IMG/VR virus record: IMGVR_UViG_3300018469_000156
Span: 1 to 42,068 of that record
DNA length: 42,068 nucleotides
Strand: one strand, 5' to 3'
Source of the DNA: a virus
Position numbers and translations under genes: made by a program. How positions within the stretch are numbered: position 1 is the first letter of the stretch; each line of letters begins with the position of its first letter. The notes under the pieces were generated by a model. It was not told where the DNA came from, did no database searches, and was given only the letters and a program-made list of their open reading frames with translations. This document shows positions 1-7,029 of the stretch, piece after piece.

Positions 1-101
1 GTTTTCAAACGATGCCCGATCAGGATTTCGTCATGCCCCCCCGGCCTGCCCCCGTTAACCTTTCTGTTACAATCGACCCGCCGCGTTAACCTTCGTTAAT
101 A
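1..101. other. Left terminal non-coding segment, possible cos/terminase site
   Basis: No gene starts here. Joined to the right end (42034-42068), this makes a gap of about 136 bp between the HNH gene and terL, where HK97-like phages carry cos. The first six bases (GTTTTC) are the reverse complement of the last six (GAAAAC), so the joined ends form a 12-bp palindrome. GTTAAC-type words cluster at 54-59, 85-90, 95-106 and 111-116 and run into the 3' end of the HNH gene. A terminase-binding or packaging role is inferred from position only. Confidence 0.4.
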
Positions 102-473
102 TTAACCTTTGTTAACGATCGTAGCGGTGGCTGATAATCCCCGGTTGGCCGGGTGCCGCGGGTCGCTCGGCCAGCCATCGGCCCCGAGCTCGGGTGAGTA
201 GCCGTCGCGCTCTTCGCGGTTGGCTGCGTTGTCGTGGCACTCGGCGCATAGGCACTCGAAGGGGCCGGACCAGAACCGCTGCTCGTCGCCCTGCCACGGT
301 GGGTTGTGGTGCACGACGTTGGCCGGGGTGATGCGGCCACGCGCATGGCAGCGGGCGCACAGCGGGTGGCGGGCGAGCTCATAGCGGCGGACACGCTGCC
401 AACGGTACAGGTTGTAGAGCCGACGGGCGGCGGGGCTGCGTCTATCCGGCATGGGGTAATCTAGCGCCGCCAC
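102..473 (-). CDS. HNH endonuclease next to terminase (HK97 gp74-like position)
   Basis: A 123-residue protein with a Cys4-type HNH fold: CARC near residues 39-42, VVHHNPP near 53-59 supplying the catalytic histidines, then a second zinc pair in CLCAECHD. In HK97-like phages an HNH protein beside cos works with the terminase in genome packaging. Here it is the last leftward gene before the window end, and joining the ends puts it directly before terL. The ATG at 473 is the first start after the leader. Downstream GTTAAC repeats overlap its last codons. The family call is firm; the packaging role comes from context. Confidence 0.85.
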   Translation of the reverse strand: MAALDYPMPDRRSPAARRLYNLYRWQRVRRYELARHPLCARCHARGRITPANVVHHNPPWQGDEQRFWSGPFECLCAECHDNAANREERDGYSPELGADGWPSDPRHPANRGLSATATIVNKG

Positions 474-479
474 CGGGGT

Positions 480-494
480 GCCTGTGTAACAGGC
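480..494 (-). promoter_or_regulatory. Perfect small hairpin in the late leader
   Basis: GCCTGT (480-485) and its complement ACAGGC (489-494) form a 6-bp stem around a 3-base loop. It lies between the promoter candidate at 523-552 and the HNH start at 473. There is no T-run after it, so it does not look like a classical terminator. It could be an RNA element read by the NusG-like protein, or chance. Confidence 0.3.
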
Positions 495-522
495 CCGGCG
501 AAGGTGGCTGGCGACCGCAATG

Positions 523-552
523 CGTATCGCCGATATGATTGATCCATGTCAA
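523..552 (-). promoter_or_regulatory. Candidate late promoter, leftward
   Basis: Read leftward, a perfect -35 box TTGACA (552-547) overlaps the stop codon of the nusG-like gene. With 17-18 bases between, it is followed by CGATAC or GATACG, a weak -10 match. It stands just before the HNH-terL late block. A strong -35 with a poor -10 is common in Alphaproteobacteria. Not proven. Confidence 0.4.
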
Positions 553-1034
553 GCCCTTTCCACGCTGGCGGTGCGGGTTTCGATCACGGCGCCGTTGTCG
601 AGGCGGGCGCGGATGCGCTCGCCGTCCTGGCGCTCGACCTCGGCGAGGAGGTCGAGTGAACCGATGATGATGCGAACCAGGTCGTGCTCGCCGAACTCGA
701 TGAGCACGCTGTCATCGTCGGGTTGTGACATGAGGCGCTCCACAAAACCGTGTGGCAGTGGCAGTGGCCGATCGAGGTACACCGGCAGCAGGTGACGGAC
801 ACCGACCGCTTTGTTGACGCGCTGCCAGCCGGGCTGGTCGAGGTCGAGCTGCACGAAGACATAGCCGGTGAAGCGCGGTCGCCACCGCCGCTCGCTGTCA
901 CCGGGACGGCGGACGACCGGCGACATCGGCAGGAACACCCACAGCCGCAGCCGGCGCAGATGCAGCGCCGCCGTGCTTTCGTGGCCGGCGAGCGTCTGCA
1001 CCGCGTACCAGGACGCGGCGTCGACCGCGGTCAT
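549..1034 (-). CDS. NusG/RfaH-like transcription antitermination protein
   Basis: A 161-residue protein. The N-terminal half is a NusG (NGN) domain: WYAVQTLAGHE at about residues 9-19, then the GYVFVQ strand and a region ending VRHLLPVYLD. A KOW-like C-terminal strand region follows from about residue 115. Such proteins bind RNA polymerase and alter pausing or termination. The ATG at 1034 overlaps the preceding stop (ATGA). It is the last gene of the early leftward block, immediately before the candidate late promoter, the place held by Q in lambda. That it switches on the late genes is inferred. A longer frame reaching 1733 is just the open opposite phase of the next gene. Confidence 0.8.
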   Translation of the reverse strand: MTAVDAASWYAVQTLAGHESTAALHLRRLRLWVFLPMSPVVRRPGDSERRWRPRFTGYVFVQLDLDQPGWQRVNKAVGVRHLLPVYLDRPLPLPHGFVERLMSQPDDDSVLIEFGEHDLVRIIIGSLDLLAEVERQDGERIRARLDNGAVIETRTASVERA

Positions 1035-1234
1035 TCGGCGGCCTCGGCCAGGTGTTCGAGTTGCGCCGCGGCATCGAACAGCAGCCGCGCCCCTCGTGGA
1101 TTGTCGCCGGCGGCTTCGAGGTCGCCGAAAGCGGCCAGGATGGCGGCGATCGTGCGCATGCGCTCGGCGAAGCTTTTGCCGGCGCTGAAATTCAGGATGG
1201 CCATCCTGAAGCGTTCCTCGAGCTCGGCGCTCAT
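1031..1234 (-). CDS. Hypothetical phage protein, 67 aa
   Basis: A small, mainly helical protein (MSAELEER... to ...HLAEAAE) with no family I recognise. ATG at 1234 overlaps the stop of the replication gene, and its own stop overlaps the nusG-like start; both are ATGA junctions, so the three genes are probably translationally coupled. The 18 bp around each junction (1031-1048 and 1231-1248) are identical, so both this protein and its upstream neighbour end in the same residues, AEAAE. Confidence 0.7.
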   Translation of the reverse strand: MSAELEERFRMAILNFSAGKSFAERMRTIAAILAAFGDLEAAGDNPRGARLLFDAAAQLEHLAEAAE

Positions 1235-2046
1235 TCGGCGGCCTCGGCGTGCTGCTGCTGGCTCTGACGCAACCGGGACAACTGGTCGACGGCGCGGCGG
1301 ATCTCGGGCGGCGTGGCGGCACGGCAACCACATGCCCGGCTGGTCTCGATCGCTTCCCATGCCGGCATCTTCGCGCCGATGCCGCCGGGCAGTGACTCAC
1401 CGACGAACACTGCCAGATTGTTGTGCCACCGCTCGCGCTTGTTGCACCGGATGGCATCGCGATACGCCACCGGGTCGTGGACGCCGTTGCGCGGTGGCTG
1501 GAGCGTGCCGCGGACCACCTCGACGAGCTCGTCGAGCGCGATGAACCCACCGTCCGAAGGCTCCTCCCTCGCGCGCGCGCTCGCGCAGGCGGAGCCAAGA
1601 TACCCTTTAAGGTTATTAATATAACCCTCTGACTGTGGCTGTGCCTGTGTCCGAACAGAAACCCGAACGGTGTTCGAACGGGTGTTCGGTTGTGCGGTGC
1701 CGTCCCGCGCTCGGCGCGATTCCGCAGACGCAAGGCCAGCCCTACGTTTTTGCTCGGTTAGATCGCCTGCGTGGGCACGTTCGGCATCGATACGTTTTTG
1801 TCGCCAATACCCTTCACGGATTTTGAAGAAAGGTCCCAAAATTTTTCGCAGATTTTTCCACTTGTGGGGTGAGGCTTTGACGATCGCGGCGAGTTGACGG
1901 TCGTTATCCGGCGGCGGGCCGTTAACCCAGTAGTCCATGATGAGCAGCAGATAGGCGCCGTGCTCCTCTGTAGTCAGGCGCGAGGTGTCGCGCAGATAGT
2001 CACCGATATAAAGCGGCATCCAGTTGTTGTCGTGAGCTGCTGCCAT
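1231..2046 (-). CDS. DUF1376-type phage replication protein
   Basis: A 271-residue protein. Residues about 8-40 hold the DUF1376 signature (MPLYIGDYLRDT, then LTTEEHGAYLLL and MDYW), found in phage and prophage proteins of replication modules; the fold is winged-helix-like. Basic linker sequence follows, then a C-terminal region that may contact a helicase. The ATG at 2046 shares bases with the previous stop (ATGA). It lies downstream of the helicase and VRR-NUC genes, which fits a role in starting replication. The exact function is inferred from family and context. Confidence 0.75.
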   Translation of the reverse strand: MAAAHDNNWMPLYIGDYLRDTSRLTTEEHGAYLLLIMDYWVNGPPPDNDRQLAAIVKASPHKWKNLRKILGPFFKIREGYWRQKRIDAERAHAGDLTEQKRRAGLASAESRRARDGTAQPNTRSNTVRVSVRTQAQPQSEGYINNLKGYLGSACASARAREEPSDGGFIALDELVEVVRGTLQPPRNGVHDPVAYRDAIRCNKRERWHNNLAVFVGESLPGGIGAKMPAWEAIETSRACGCRAATPPEIRRAVDQLSRLRQSQQQHAEAAE

Positions 2047-2258
2047 CAGCAACCGTTCCCCGCTTCCGGATGGGCCAGATACCACACTGCCAGACGCCGC
2101 CGTATCACCTCCCACAGCGCCTCGTCGAGCAGTGCCACATCGAGCGCCTTTGCTGCCATACGCGGTGACACCTGGCGCGATTGCCACTCCCGGATCTGCT
2201 CGTCGGCGACTGCCAGAGCGGCGCGGTATCCGGTGATGACGCGGGCACCGTCAGGCAC
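2046..2258 (-). CDS. Hypothetical protein, 70 aa, GTG start
   Basis: The start is GTG at 2258, with a GAGGGA ribosome-binding sequence about ten bases upstream inside the previous gene. The protein is helical with several Trp residues (REWQSR, LWEVIRRR, WYLAH). No family is recognised. It overlaps its upstream neighbour by 8 bases and the replication gene by an ATGA junction, so it is part of the same operon. Confidence 0.65.
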   Translation of the reverse strand: MPDGARVITGYRAALAVADEQIREWQSRQVSPRMAAKALDVALLDEALWEVIRRRLAVWYLAHPEAGNGC

Positions 2259-2445
2259 TGCCGCGGTCCCTCAGATCGAGCAGTGTCTGTAAGACCGCGC
2301 GCATGGTGGCGATCTCTCGCCACGCCAGTTCCTGCCCCATGTGCCCGGCCGCGATACGGCGCGGGTAGACGCGCTCGCGCATCGCGATCTCGCGCTTCAC
2401 ACACGCGATCATGTCGTCAACGGAGGGCGGGAAGAGCTCGGTCAT
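2251..2445 (-). CDS. Hypothetical protein, 64 aa
   Basis: A short helical protein (MTELFPPSVDDMIACVKRE, then REIATMRAVLQTLLDL). No family recognised. The ATG at 2445 overlaps the preceding stop as ATGA. Its place between the helicase-associated protein and the DUF1376 protein makes it a likely minor replication-module protein, but nothing in the sequence shows a function. Confidence 0.65.
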   Translation of the reverse strand: MTELFPPSVDDMIACVKREIAMRERVYPRRIAAGHMGQELAWREIATMRAVLQTLLDLRDRGSA

Positions 2446-3077
2446 GGCACGATCTCGGCGAGGAACATCTCGCGTTCCTCTTGCGTGGCGTTCTTCCAGG
2501 CGCGTCGAAGCTTCGTTAGTGGCAGTGTGTCCACATTGATTCCGGCCGCCCTGGCAGCGGCGGTTGGCGTCTTGTGATCGCCGCGCACATAGGCTTCGAG
2601 GATGTCGGGATGCTCGCGCGCGAGGCGGCGAAGGAGGTAGTCGGAGCTGTTGCCCCGCCCAACAACCTTCGTTACGTCGTAACTAAGGTTCACTCCTGCT
2701 TTCTGGTTCTCATCCGCGATCGCCTTCTCGGCTTCAGCGGTGCAGCGGCGCAGCTTTCTCACCAACGGATCGTCTTCGCCCTTATAGGCGGCGATCAGCT
2801 TGCCGACGCTGACGCAATCAACCCCAGCGGCATACCGCAGATACTTGTCAGGCGTCCGACAAGGCTTCCCTTCCGGAAATACATTCCAGGGCTTCGGCTC
2901 CCCGGCATCGAGAGCCATCTCGACTAATTCAACGAGCGGATCAACACCGTACTGTTCGGTTCTTTCGACGGCGTTCAAGATCCTCAGCCCCAGCCGTTCC
3001 GCCCATGCGGGCGTTCCGGCCGGGACCGCTTCGAGCGGACCAAGCATCGGTGGATACTGATGTCGCTCAAAGCTCAT
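2442..3077 (-). CDS. Hypothetical protein, 211 aa, downstream of the helicase
   Basis: Start ATG 3077 is chosen because it forms an ATGA junction with the helicase stop; an ATG at 3098 is also open. The protein is soluble. The last third (about residues 130-195) looks helical, with DYLLRRLAREHPDILEAYV followed by a possible helix-turn-helix at TAAARAAGI, which suggests nucleic-acid binding. No family is recognised. Base composition is less GC-rich than most of the window, like the helicase gene it is coupled to. Confidence 0.65.
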   Translation of the reverse strand: MSFERHQYPPMLGPLEAVPAGTPAWAERLGLRILNAVERTEQYGVDPLVELVEMALDAGEPKPWNVFPEGKPCRTPDKYLRYAAGVDCVSVGKLIAAYKGEDDPLVRKLRRCTAEAEKAIADENQKAGVNLSYDVTKVVGRGNSSDYLLRRLAREHPDILEAYVRGDHKTPTAAARAAGINVDTLPLTKLRRAWKNATQEEREMFLAEIVP

Positions 3078-4957
3078 GAAGTCCACATCTCTAAGCACTT
3101 GATCATCGCTTCCAGGCGCGGCACATCGTGGCAGGATCGAGTCTTCCCCTTAATGCCCGCACGCTGCTTTGCCTCGGAGGTAATGTGTGTCCGATGCCGA
3201 ACCCACGATTCCCGGTCGACACCGTAATCGCACTTGGAGTTTGCGTATTTCATCGTCAATTCGTTGATGCGGTTGTACAACCCCTCGCGATCGCTGCTGA
3301 CATCATCAACAACGCTTTCCTCAACACCTTCATCGTCTTCAGTAATCGTGATCTGACCGCTGTCAAGTCGGCGGGCAATTTCCACACGATCGTAAATCAA
3401 CGCCAGCTTTGGTTGTTGTCGCAACACTCTACTGACCAGGTCATCCTTGGCGGAGCCGATTGCGTCCAAATGCAGGTCGGTTACGCCGGCATTAAACGGA
3501 TTAGAAATATCGGGATCAGGAGGTGGATCGCTGGGGTCACGTTCCTCGTCTTCGAGGCGCACCTTGTTGATGAGTGACGCGAGGTCGCCGCCCTGGCTGG
3601 CCACGACGTACTCATAGAGGCTCTCCGTGAGGAAATCGTTTGGTATTATTAATGTGCCATTGGTCGCGAGCGGCTTGCCATTGGTATCATCCCACGGCGT
3701 GGCAATCCGTAGCCATCGCTGTATGCCTCCCGATGATGTGCGGATAACCGATAGATCCAGGGCGGTTTTAATGCGCCCCGCGTCGAGCCCCACGCCGCCC
3801 ATTTGCTTAACGATCAGCGCATCACCGAACCCGGGCACCTCGTCCGTTCCAACAAAGCGATTGATGCGCGCCGCCGCTTCGTCCTGCTTCATACCGCGCT
3901 GCATCGCGGTAACCACGATAGGGGCGACGCCGGTTTTCTGTCGCCACACAGTCTCGATTATGTTTTTTACTTGGTTAGTATGCCGTTCGTCCTCGGCCTC
4001 ATTTTGAGCATCATTCCCGACAAAGATGATGGCAGCGCTGGTTGGCGCCACATGCCTGCGCGTCATAACATCGTCGACCAGGAGCTCCGCGGCTTGGCGG
4101 ATTACGTCAGGATCACGCACTGCTTTTGATAAGGCTTTGCGCACAGCAGCTGCGTCTTTAACGGCGCTGATTACCTGTCCATCGGAATAGTAAGAAAACC
4201 AACGAGCTTGGATTAATGCGAGATAACCCTTCGTCCAGGCGGCGCCACGGCTAAACTCGTAGTCCGCTTCCATTTCGTAGGCGACGCGCTCGGCAGCATA
4301 AACTTGGAATATTGGTTCGCCGGCCGCGTCATGGCCGGGAACGCGGTAGTTCACCGCTTGCCGGGTCAGTTCAGTTACGCGAAAGCCAAACGGCGCGATA
4401 TTGTCGGAGCGGTGTTTTGATCCAGTAAGCAGGACGACGTGCGCGCCGGCCGCTTCTAGCCGTGCGGCAATCTTGCCCCACCCGGCCTGCTCAGAACTGA
4501 CGAGATGCCCCTCGTCGATATGGACGACCAATAGCCGCCCCTGCCTTTTAAGCTGAGCCGAAACCTCTTCAAGCTGGATCAGCCCAGCCTCCTGTGCCGC
4601 GGCTGCGATGGTCATTGACCAGAGATCGCGGTTGGGAGACGCGAGATAAAAATCCCAATCAAACGGCGTTTCCAGCTTATCCGGCGTGTATCGCGCGATG
4701 TGTAGACGCTCGCACATCTTGGTCGTCTTGTGCTTGTTGATCAGTTGATCGCGCAGAAACAACCACGGCGACAACGCAACAGAAACGCCGCTAAACCGTT
4801 CGGCCACTTCTAGAGCCGCCGCCCTGATCACATCGGACTTGCCGGTGCGTGGCGGCATAACAATTGCCGTAGTCGAATGCCCCTCGGTAATCCGGCGCAC
4901 AATCGTATCAACTGCGAGCGAGATCTCCAGGCGAGACGCCGTGAACGTCTTCGGCAT
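3074..4957 (-). CDS. DEAH-type superfamily 2 helicase/ATPase
   Basis: A 627-residue SF2 helicase. Walker A is PPRTGKS (residues 35-41), Walker B is HIDEGH (about 146-151, a DEAH variant) and motif III is LLTGSK (about 177-182). The second RecA domain has QMGGVGLDAGR (motif V region) and GGIQRWLRIATPW (motif VI region). It probably unwinds DNA in phage replication or repair, with the nearby VRR-NUC and HNH nucleases. The ATG at 4957 has AGGGAG eight bases upstream. The 5' end overlaps the HNH gene by about 50 bases. Composition is visibly more AT-rich than the flanks, suggesting acquisition by transfer. Confidence 0.85.
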   Translation of the reverse strand: MPKTFTASRLEISLAVDTIVRRITEGHSTTAIVMPPRTGKSDVIRAAALEVAERFSGVSVALSPWLFLRDQLINKHKTTKMCERLHIARYTPDKLETPFDWDFYLASPNRDLWSMTIAAAAQEAGLIQLEEVSAQLKRQGRLLVVHIDEGHLVSSEQAGWGKIAARLEAAGAHVVLLTGSKHRSDNIAPFGFRVTELTRQAVNYRVPGHDAAGEPIFQVYAAERVAYEMEADYEFSRGAAWTKGYLALIQARWFSYYSDGQVISAVKDAAAVRKALSKAVRDPDVIRQAAELLVDDVMTRRHVAPTSAAIIFVGNDAQNEAEDERHTNQVKNIIETVWRQKTGVAPIVVTAMQRGMKQDEAAARINRFVGTDEVPGFGDALIVKQMGGVGLDAGRIKTALDLSVIRTSSGGIQRWLRIATPWDDTNGKPLATNGTLIIPNDFLTESLYEYVVASQGGDLASLINKVRLEDEERDPSDPPPDPDISNPFNAGVTDLHLDAIGSAKDDLVSRVLRQQPKLALIYDRVEIARRLDSGQITITEDDEGVEESVVDDVSSDREGLYNRINELTMKYANSKCDYGVDRESWVRHRTHITSEAKQRAGIKGKTRSCHDVPRLEAMIKCLEMWTS

Positions 4958-5159
4958 ATTTCACTCCCTTTTTTAAATTACATTGCGGACAGGTTGCCTG
5001 GAGTTCGGAAAGTACTGTCCGACCTGTGACCGAAAACGGGACGGTATGATCTGCGTGAAACTTGCGAATAGGGATCGGCGCACCACAGATCGCGCATCGT
5101 CCTTTTGCTCGACGATGGAGCAACACGCGTTCCAATTTGGTAGGCCGGCGCCGCTTCAT
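4908..5159 (-). CDS. Small HNH endonuclease, 83-84 aa
   Basis: CAICG then FHADHTVPFS gives the first zinc Cys pair and the catalytic His; TCPQCNLKKG gives the second Cys pair and the last HNH motif. It is a minimal stand-alone HNH nuclease domain. Start is ATG 5159, overlapping the upstream stop as TGATG; GTG 5162 directly before it is an alternative. The 3' end overlaps the helicase start by 50 bases. It may act with the helicase in DNA processing; a homing role is possible but there is no sign of an inserted intron. Confidence 0.8.
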   Translation of the reverse strand: MKRRRPTKLERVLLHRRAKGRCAICGAPIPIRKFHADHTVPFSVTGRTVLSELQATCPQCNLKKGVKYAEDVHGVSPGDLARS

Positions 5160-5437
5160 CACTCGAACTCGAACGTCGTCTTTTGTTCTTTCTTGCGCGC
5201 CAGCTTCCGCTCAACCTCATTCAGGTGAAGCTGGAGCGCGTTGACGATCTGGCTCGCTTCGCGCTCGCTGTATTCGTTCTCGGTCGACGACAGCCGGCCG
5301 ACCAGCCGCAGCGCATCGAGCGCGCGCTGCACCCGTCCCGGCGCGAGTCGCATGAAGCGGTCATGCTTGGTCTCCGCCACTCTCGGGCGCGGCGGGATTG
5401 CCGCGCCATTGCCGCCGTTTAAACGTAGCTCGCTCAT
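5159..5437 (-). CDS. Hypothetical protein, 92 aa
   Basis: The ATG at 5437 is preceded by a strong AAGGGAAGGG ribosome-binding site, so the shorter start is preferred to 5497. The C-terminal half is a charged helix likely to be a coiled coil (EREASQIVNALQLHLNEVER then KLARKKEQK). No family is recognised. It is the first gene of the leftward block that runs through helicase to the nusG-like gene, just downstream of the palindromic control region. One palindrome copy (CGTTTAAACG, 5416-5425) lies within its codons for RLNG. Confidence 0.65.
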   Translation of the reverse strand: MSELRLNGGNGAAIPPRPRVAETKHDRFMRLAPGRVQRALDALRLVGRLSSTENEYSEREASQIVNALQLHLNEVERKLARKKEQKTTFEFE

Positions 5438-5603
5438 TGCCCTTCCCTTTCTTCGCGTCGCCCAGTATCCGGTGGCAGGATCATCGCGCGAAGTCAAATA
5501 AAAAATCGGCGTACATTGTACCGTTTAAACGCAATATTTTGTTGTCGTGTCCCAGATCGTACCGTTACATCCCTTTTCGTCCCGTGTACTCCAGGTTTAC
5601 TTA
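5438..5603 (-). promoter_or_regulatory. AT-rich control region with palindromes, possible promoter/operator or origin
   Basis: This 166-bp gap is clearly AT-richer than its surroundings. GTACATTGTAC (5511-5521) abuts the palindrome CGTTTAAACG (5522-5531); the second palindrome recurs at 5416-5425 inside the next gene. Just right of the gap, TATCTCGTCC and TATCTTGTCCC are tandem near-repeats at 5605-5625, and TCGTCCCGTGT lies at 5577-5587. TACAAT, read leftward in the first palindrome, could be a -10 box. It could be the operator-promoter of the helicase operon, or an iteron-bearing origin. Confidence 0.45.
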
Positions 5604-5933
5604 CTATCTCGTCCTATCTTGTCCCGATTGGTTCAGCGCGTCGACGATCGCCTCGGCGCATTCCCGGCTCGGGACGTGGCCGGCGATGGCGCGCCCGTCG
5701 CCGCAGACGACGGTGTACGGCCATTCGAGCGCGCCGTTCGGGCCGTGCATCATGCCGACACGGAACGGGCCGTCGGGCATTGGGTCGCCGCGGGCGATCT
5801 CGCCGCGGCCGAGTTTGCTAACTTGCGCAGAAACGCAAGTTGGCGCATCGGCGGCGTTTTCTGCGCTCTCGTGATTAGCTCGGGCGAGATCGAGGTCGAG
5901 TTGCGGCGGCGCTTCGAGGATGGCGCGCGTCAT
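5604..5933 (-). CDS. Hypothetical protein, 109 aa
   Basis: A soluble protein with a compact middle part rich in Gly and Pro (DGPFRVGMMHGPNGALEWPY then TVVCGDGRAI). It ends in SRECAEAIVDALN, typical of small phage proteins of unknown role. ATG 5933 overlaps the preceding stop (ATGA). It is the last gene of the first early block before the 5438-5603 control region. No family or function recognised. Confidence 0.6.
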   Translation of the reverse strand: MTRAILEAPPQLDLDLARANHESAENAADAPTCVSAQVSKLGRGEIARGDPMPDGPFRVGMMHGPNGALEWPYTVVCGDGRAIAGHVPSRECAEAIVDALNQSGQDRTR

Positions 5934-6295
5934 GCTGCCGGCTCCATAAAGTCGAAGCCTGGGCCTGGTCGGTAGGTCAGCCAGACATCGCGCGGCGCCG
6001 TCTTTTCGTCGGGGTCGAAGACGCGGCCGGCGTTTTCGAGCGCTGCCGCAAAAGCAACGGTTCGTGGTGCAGTTGGCTCGGCTCGCCCATTAAAATACCG
6101 GCGCGCAAGCGGCTTCCAGTTGCCCCCGAGATTGTCCTCGTCTTCGTTGGGGAATGCGGCCGTCAAGAATTGCGAGATGGCTGTGCAGACCGTTGCCGAA
6201 GTGGCATAGCCAAGGTCGCGGGCGATGCTGCGTTGCGTGCGCCCGATGACAATCCATTGGTAGGCGGCCCATTCGGCCCATTGGTCGGGCGTCAT
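5930..6295 (-). CDS. HTH-containing hypothetical protein, 121 aa
   Basis: Start ATG 6295 forms an ATGA junction with the nuclease gene. After WAEWAAYQWIVIGR, residues about 19-45 (RTQRSIARDLGYATSATVC) look like a helix-turn-helix, followed by a second helix ending in SQFLTAAF. The C-terminal half (WLTYRPGPGFDF) is unlike any family I know. It may be a regulator or DNA-binding replication accessory. A small-terminase role was considered because none is visible elsewhere, but position and sequence do not support it. Confidence 0.6.
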   Translation of the reverse strand: MTPDQWAEWAAYQWIVIGRTQRSIARDLGYATSATVCTAISQFLTAAFPNEDEDNLGGNWKPLARRYFNGRAEPTAPRTVAFAAALENAGRVFDPDEKTAPRDVWLTYRPGPGFDFMEPAA

Positions 6296-7029
6296 GGCCG
6301 CCCCTTGGGCAACGGCAGCAGGCATTGCGGGACCTCGGCGCCGTTCTTCACGTTCGCGCCGATCGCCTTGATCGCGACGTCGTAGCTGTCGCGGGAGTCC
6401 TGTTGCTGCCACTCCGGAGGGAGGCCAACCCGCCCGGAGACGGGTTGACCATCCTCGCTTACTAGCGGACGATCTTGATTCTGACGCGCAGAACCACGAT
6501 AATCCTCAGCGAGAGCTTGCGACGCTTGGGCATCGCATCCTCCACCGAAGCGCCGGTCCTCGCACGACCGGCGTTTCACGTTAGCAGCGCCGCTTGCGCC
6601 GTGGAACGGCCGCAGCGGCACGCCCCACTGAACCAACTGCTCCAGCACCTCCATCACCGACGTGCAGATCGCGATGCCGCCAACGGCGCCGGTCGCCACC
6701 AGCAGCGGGAACACGTCCTCCTGGCCGGCGAGCACCCGAGGGGCGCCGCGCTTGGTGCGGACGATGCGGGTCCGCGATAACCTGCCGCCCCGCCGCTTCA
6801 ACTCCACCAACCACAACCGGCCGTGCAGCACCCAGATATCGGGCAGGCCGCGCTTCAGCCCGGCCCGGCTGTGCCTTGCCTGCTGCTGCGGCGTCAACAC
6901 CGAGGCGCCAGCCGGGTAGCATGCCCAAAACGCAGGCGCCAGCAGCAACAGATCGAGCGCCTTGGCGACCGCCTCGTGAATGTCACGCTCGGCCGGCTCG
7001 GGCGCGGTCAGGCGGAAGCGGGCCGCCAT
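6292..7029 (-). CDS. VRR-NUC domain nuclease with a C-terminal extension
   Basis: Residues about 10-140 form a PD-(D/E)xK nuclease of the VRR-NUC type: GLPDIWVLHG carries the active-site Asp and LWLVELKRRGGRLS the ExK pair, followed by the typical helix (AGQEDVFPLLVATGA) and strand (GGIAICTS). Phages often place such nucleases beside an SF2 helicase in the replication module. The last roughly 95 residues, after about residue 145, are not part of the domain and look low in structure. They may be a true extension or the result of an old frameshift or fusion. ATG 7029 overlaps the previous stop. Confidence 0.8.
   Translation of the reverse strand: MAARFRLTAPEPAERDIHEAVAKALDLLLLAPAFWACYPAGASVLTPQQQARHSRAGLKRGLPDIWVLHGRLWLVELKRRGGRLSRTRIVRTKRGAPRVLAGQEDVFPLLVATGAVGGIAICTSVMEVLEQLVQWGVPLRPFHGASGAANVKRRSCEDRRFGGGCDAQASQALAEDYRGSARQNQDRPLVSEDGQPVSGRVGLPPEWQQQDSRDSYDVAIKAIGANVKNGAEVPQCLLPLPKGRP

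Noticed and set aside
549-1733. A 394-aa open frame covering the nusG-like gene and beyond
   Set aside because: Only the last 161 codons look like a real protein. The rest is the open opposite phase of the replication gene, and ATGA overlaps fix the shorter starts.
5930-6295. Small terminase because of the HTH
   Set aside because: It sits in the early replication block far from terL, and nothing beyond the HTH resembles TerS.
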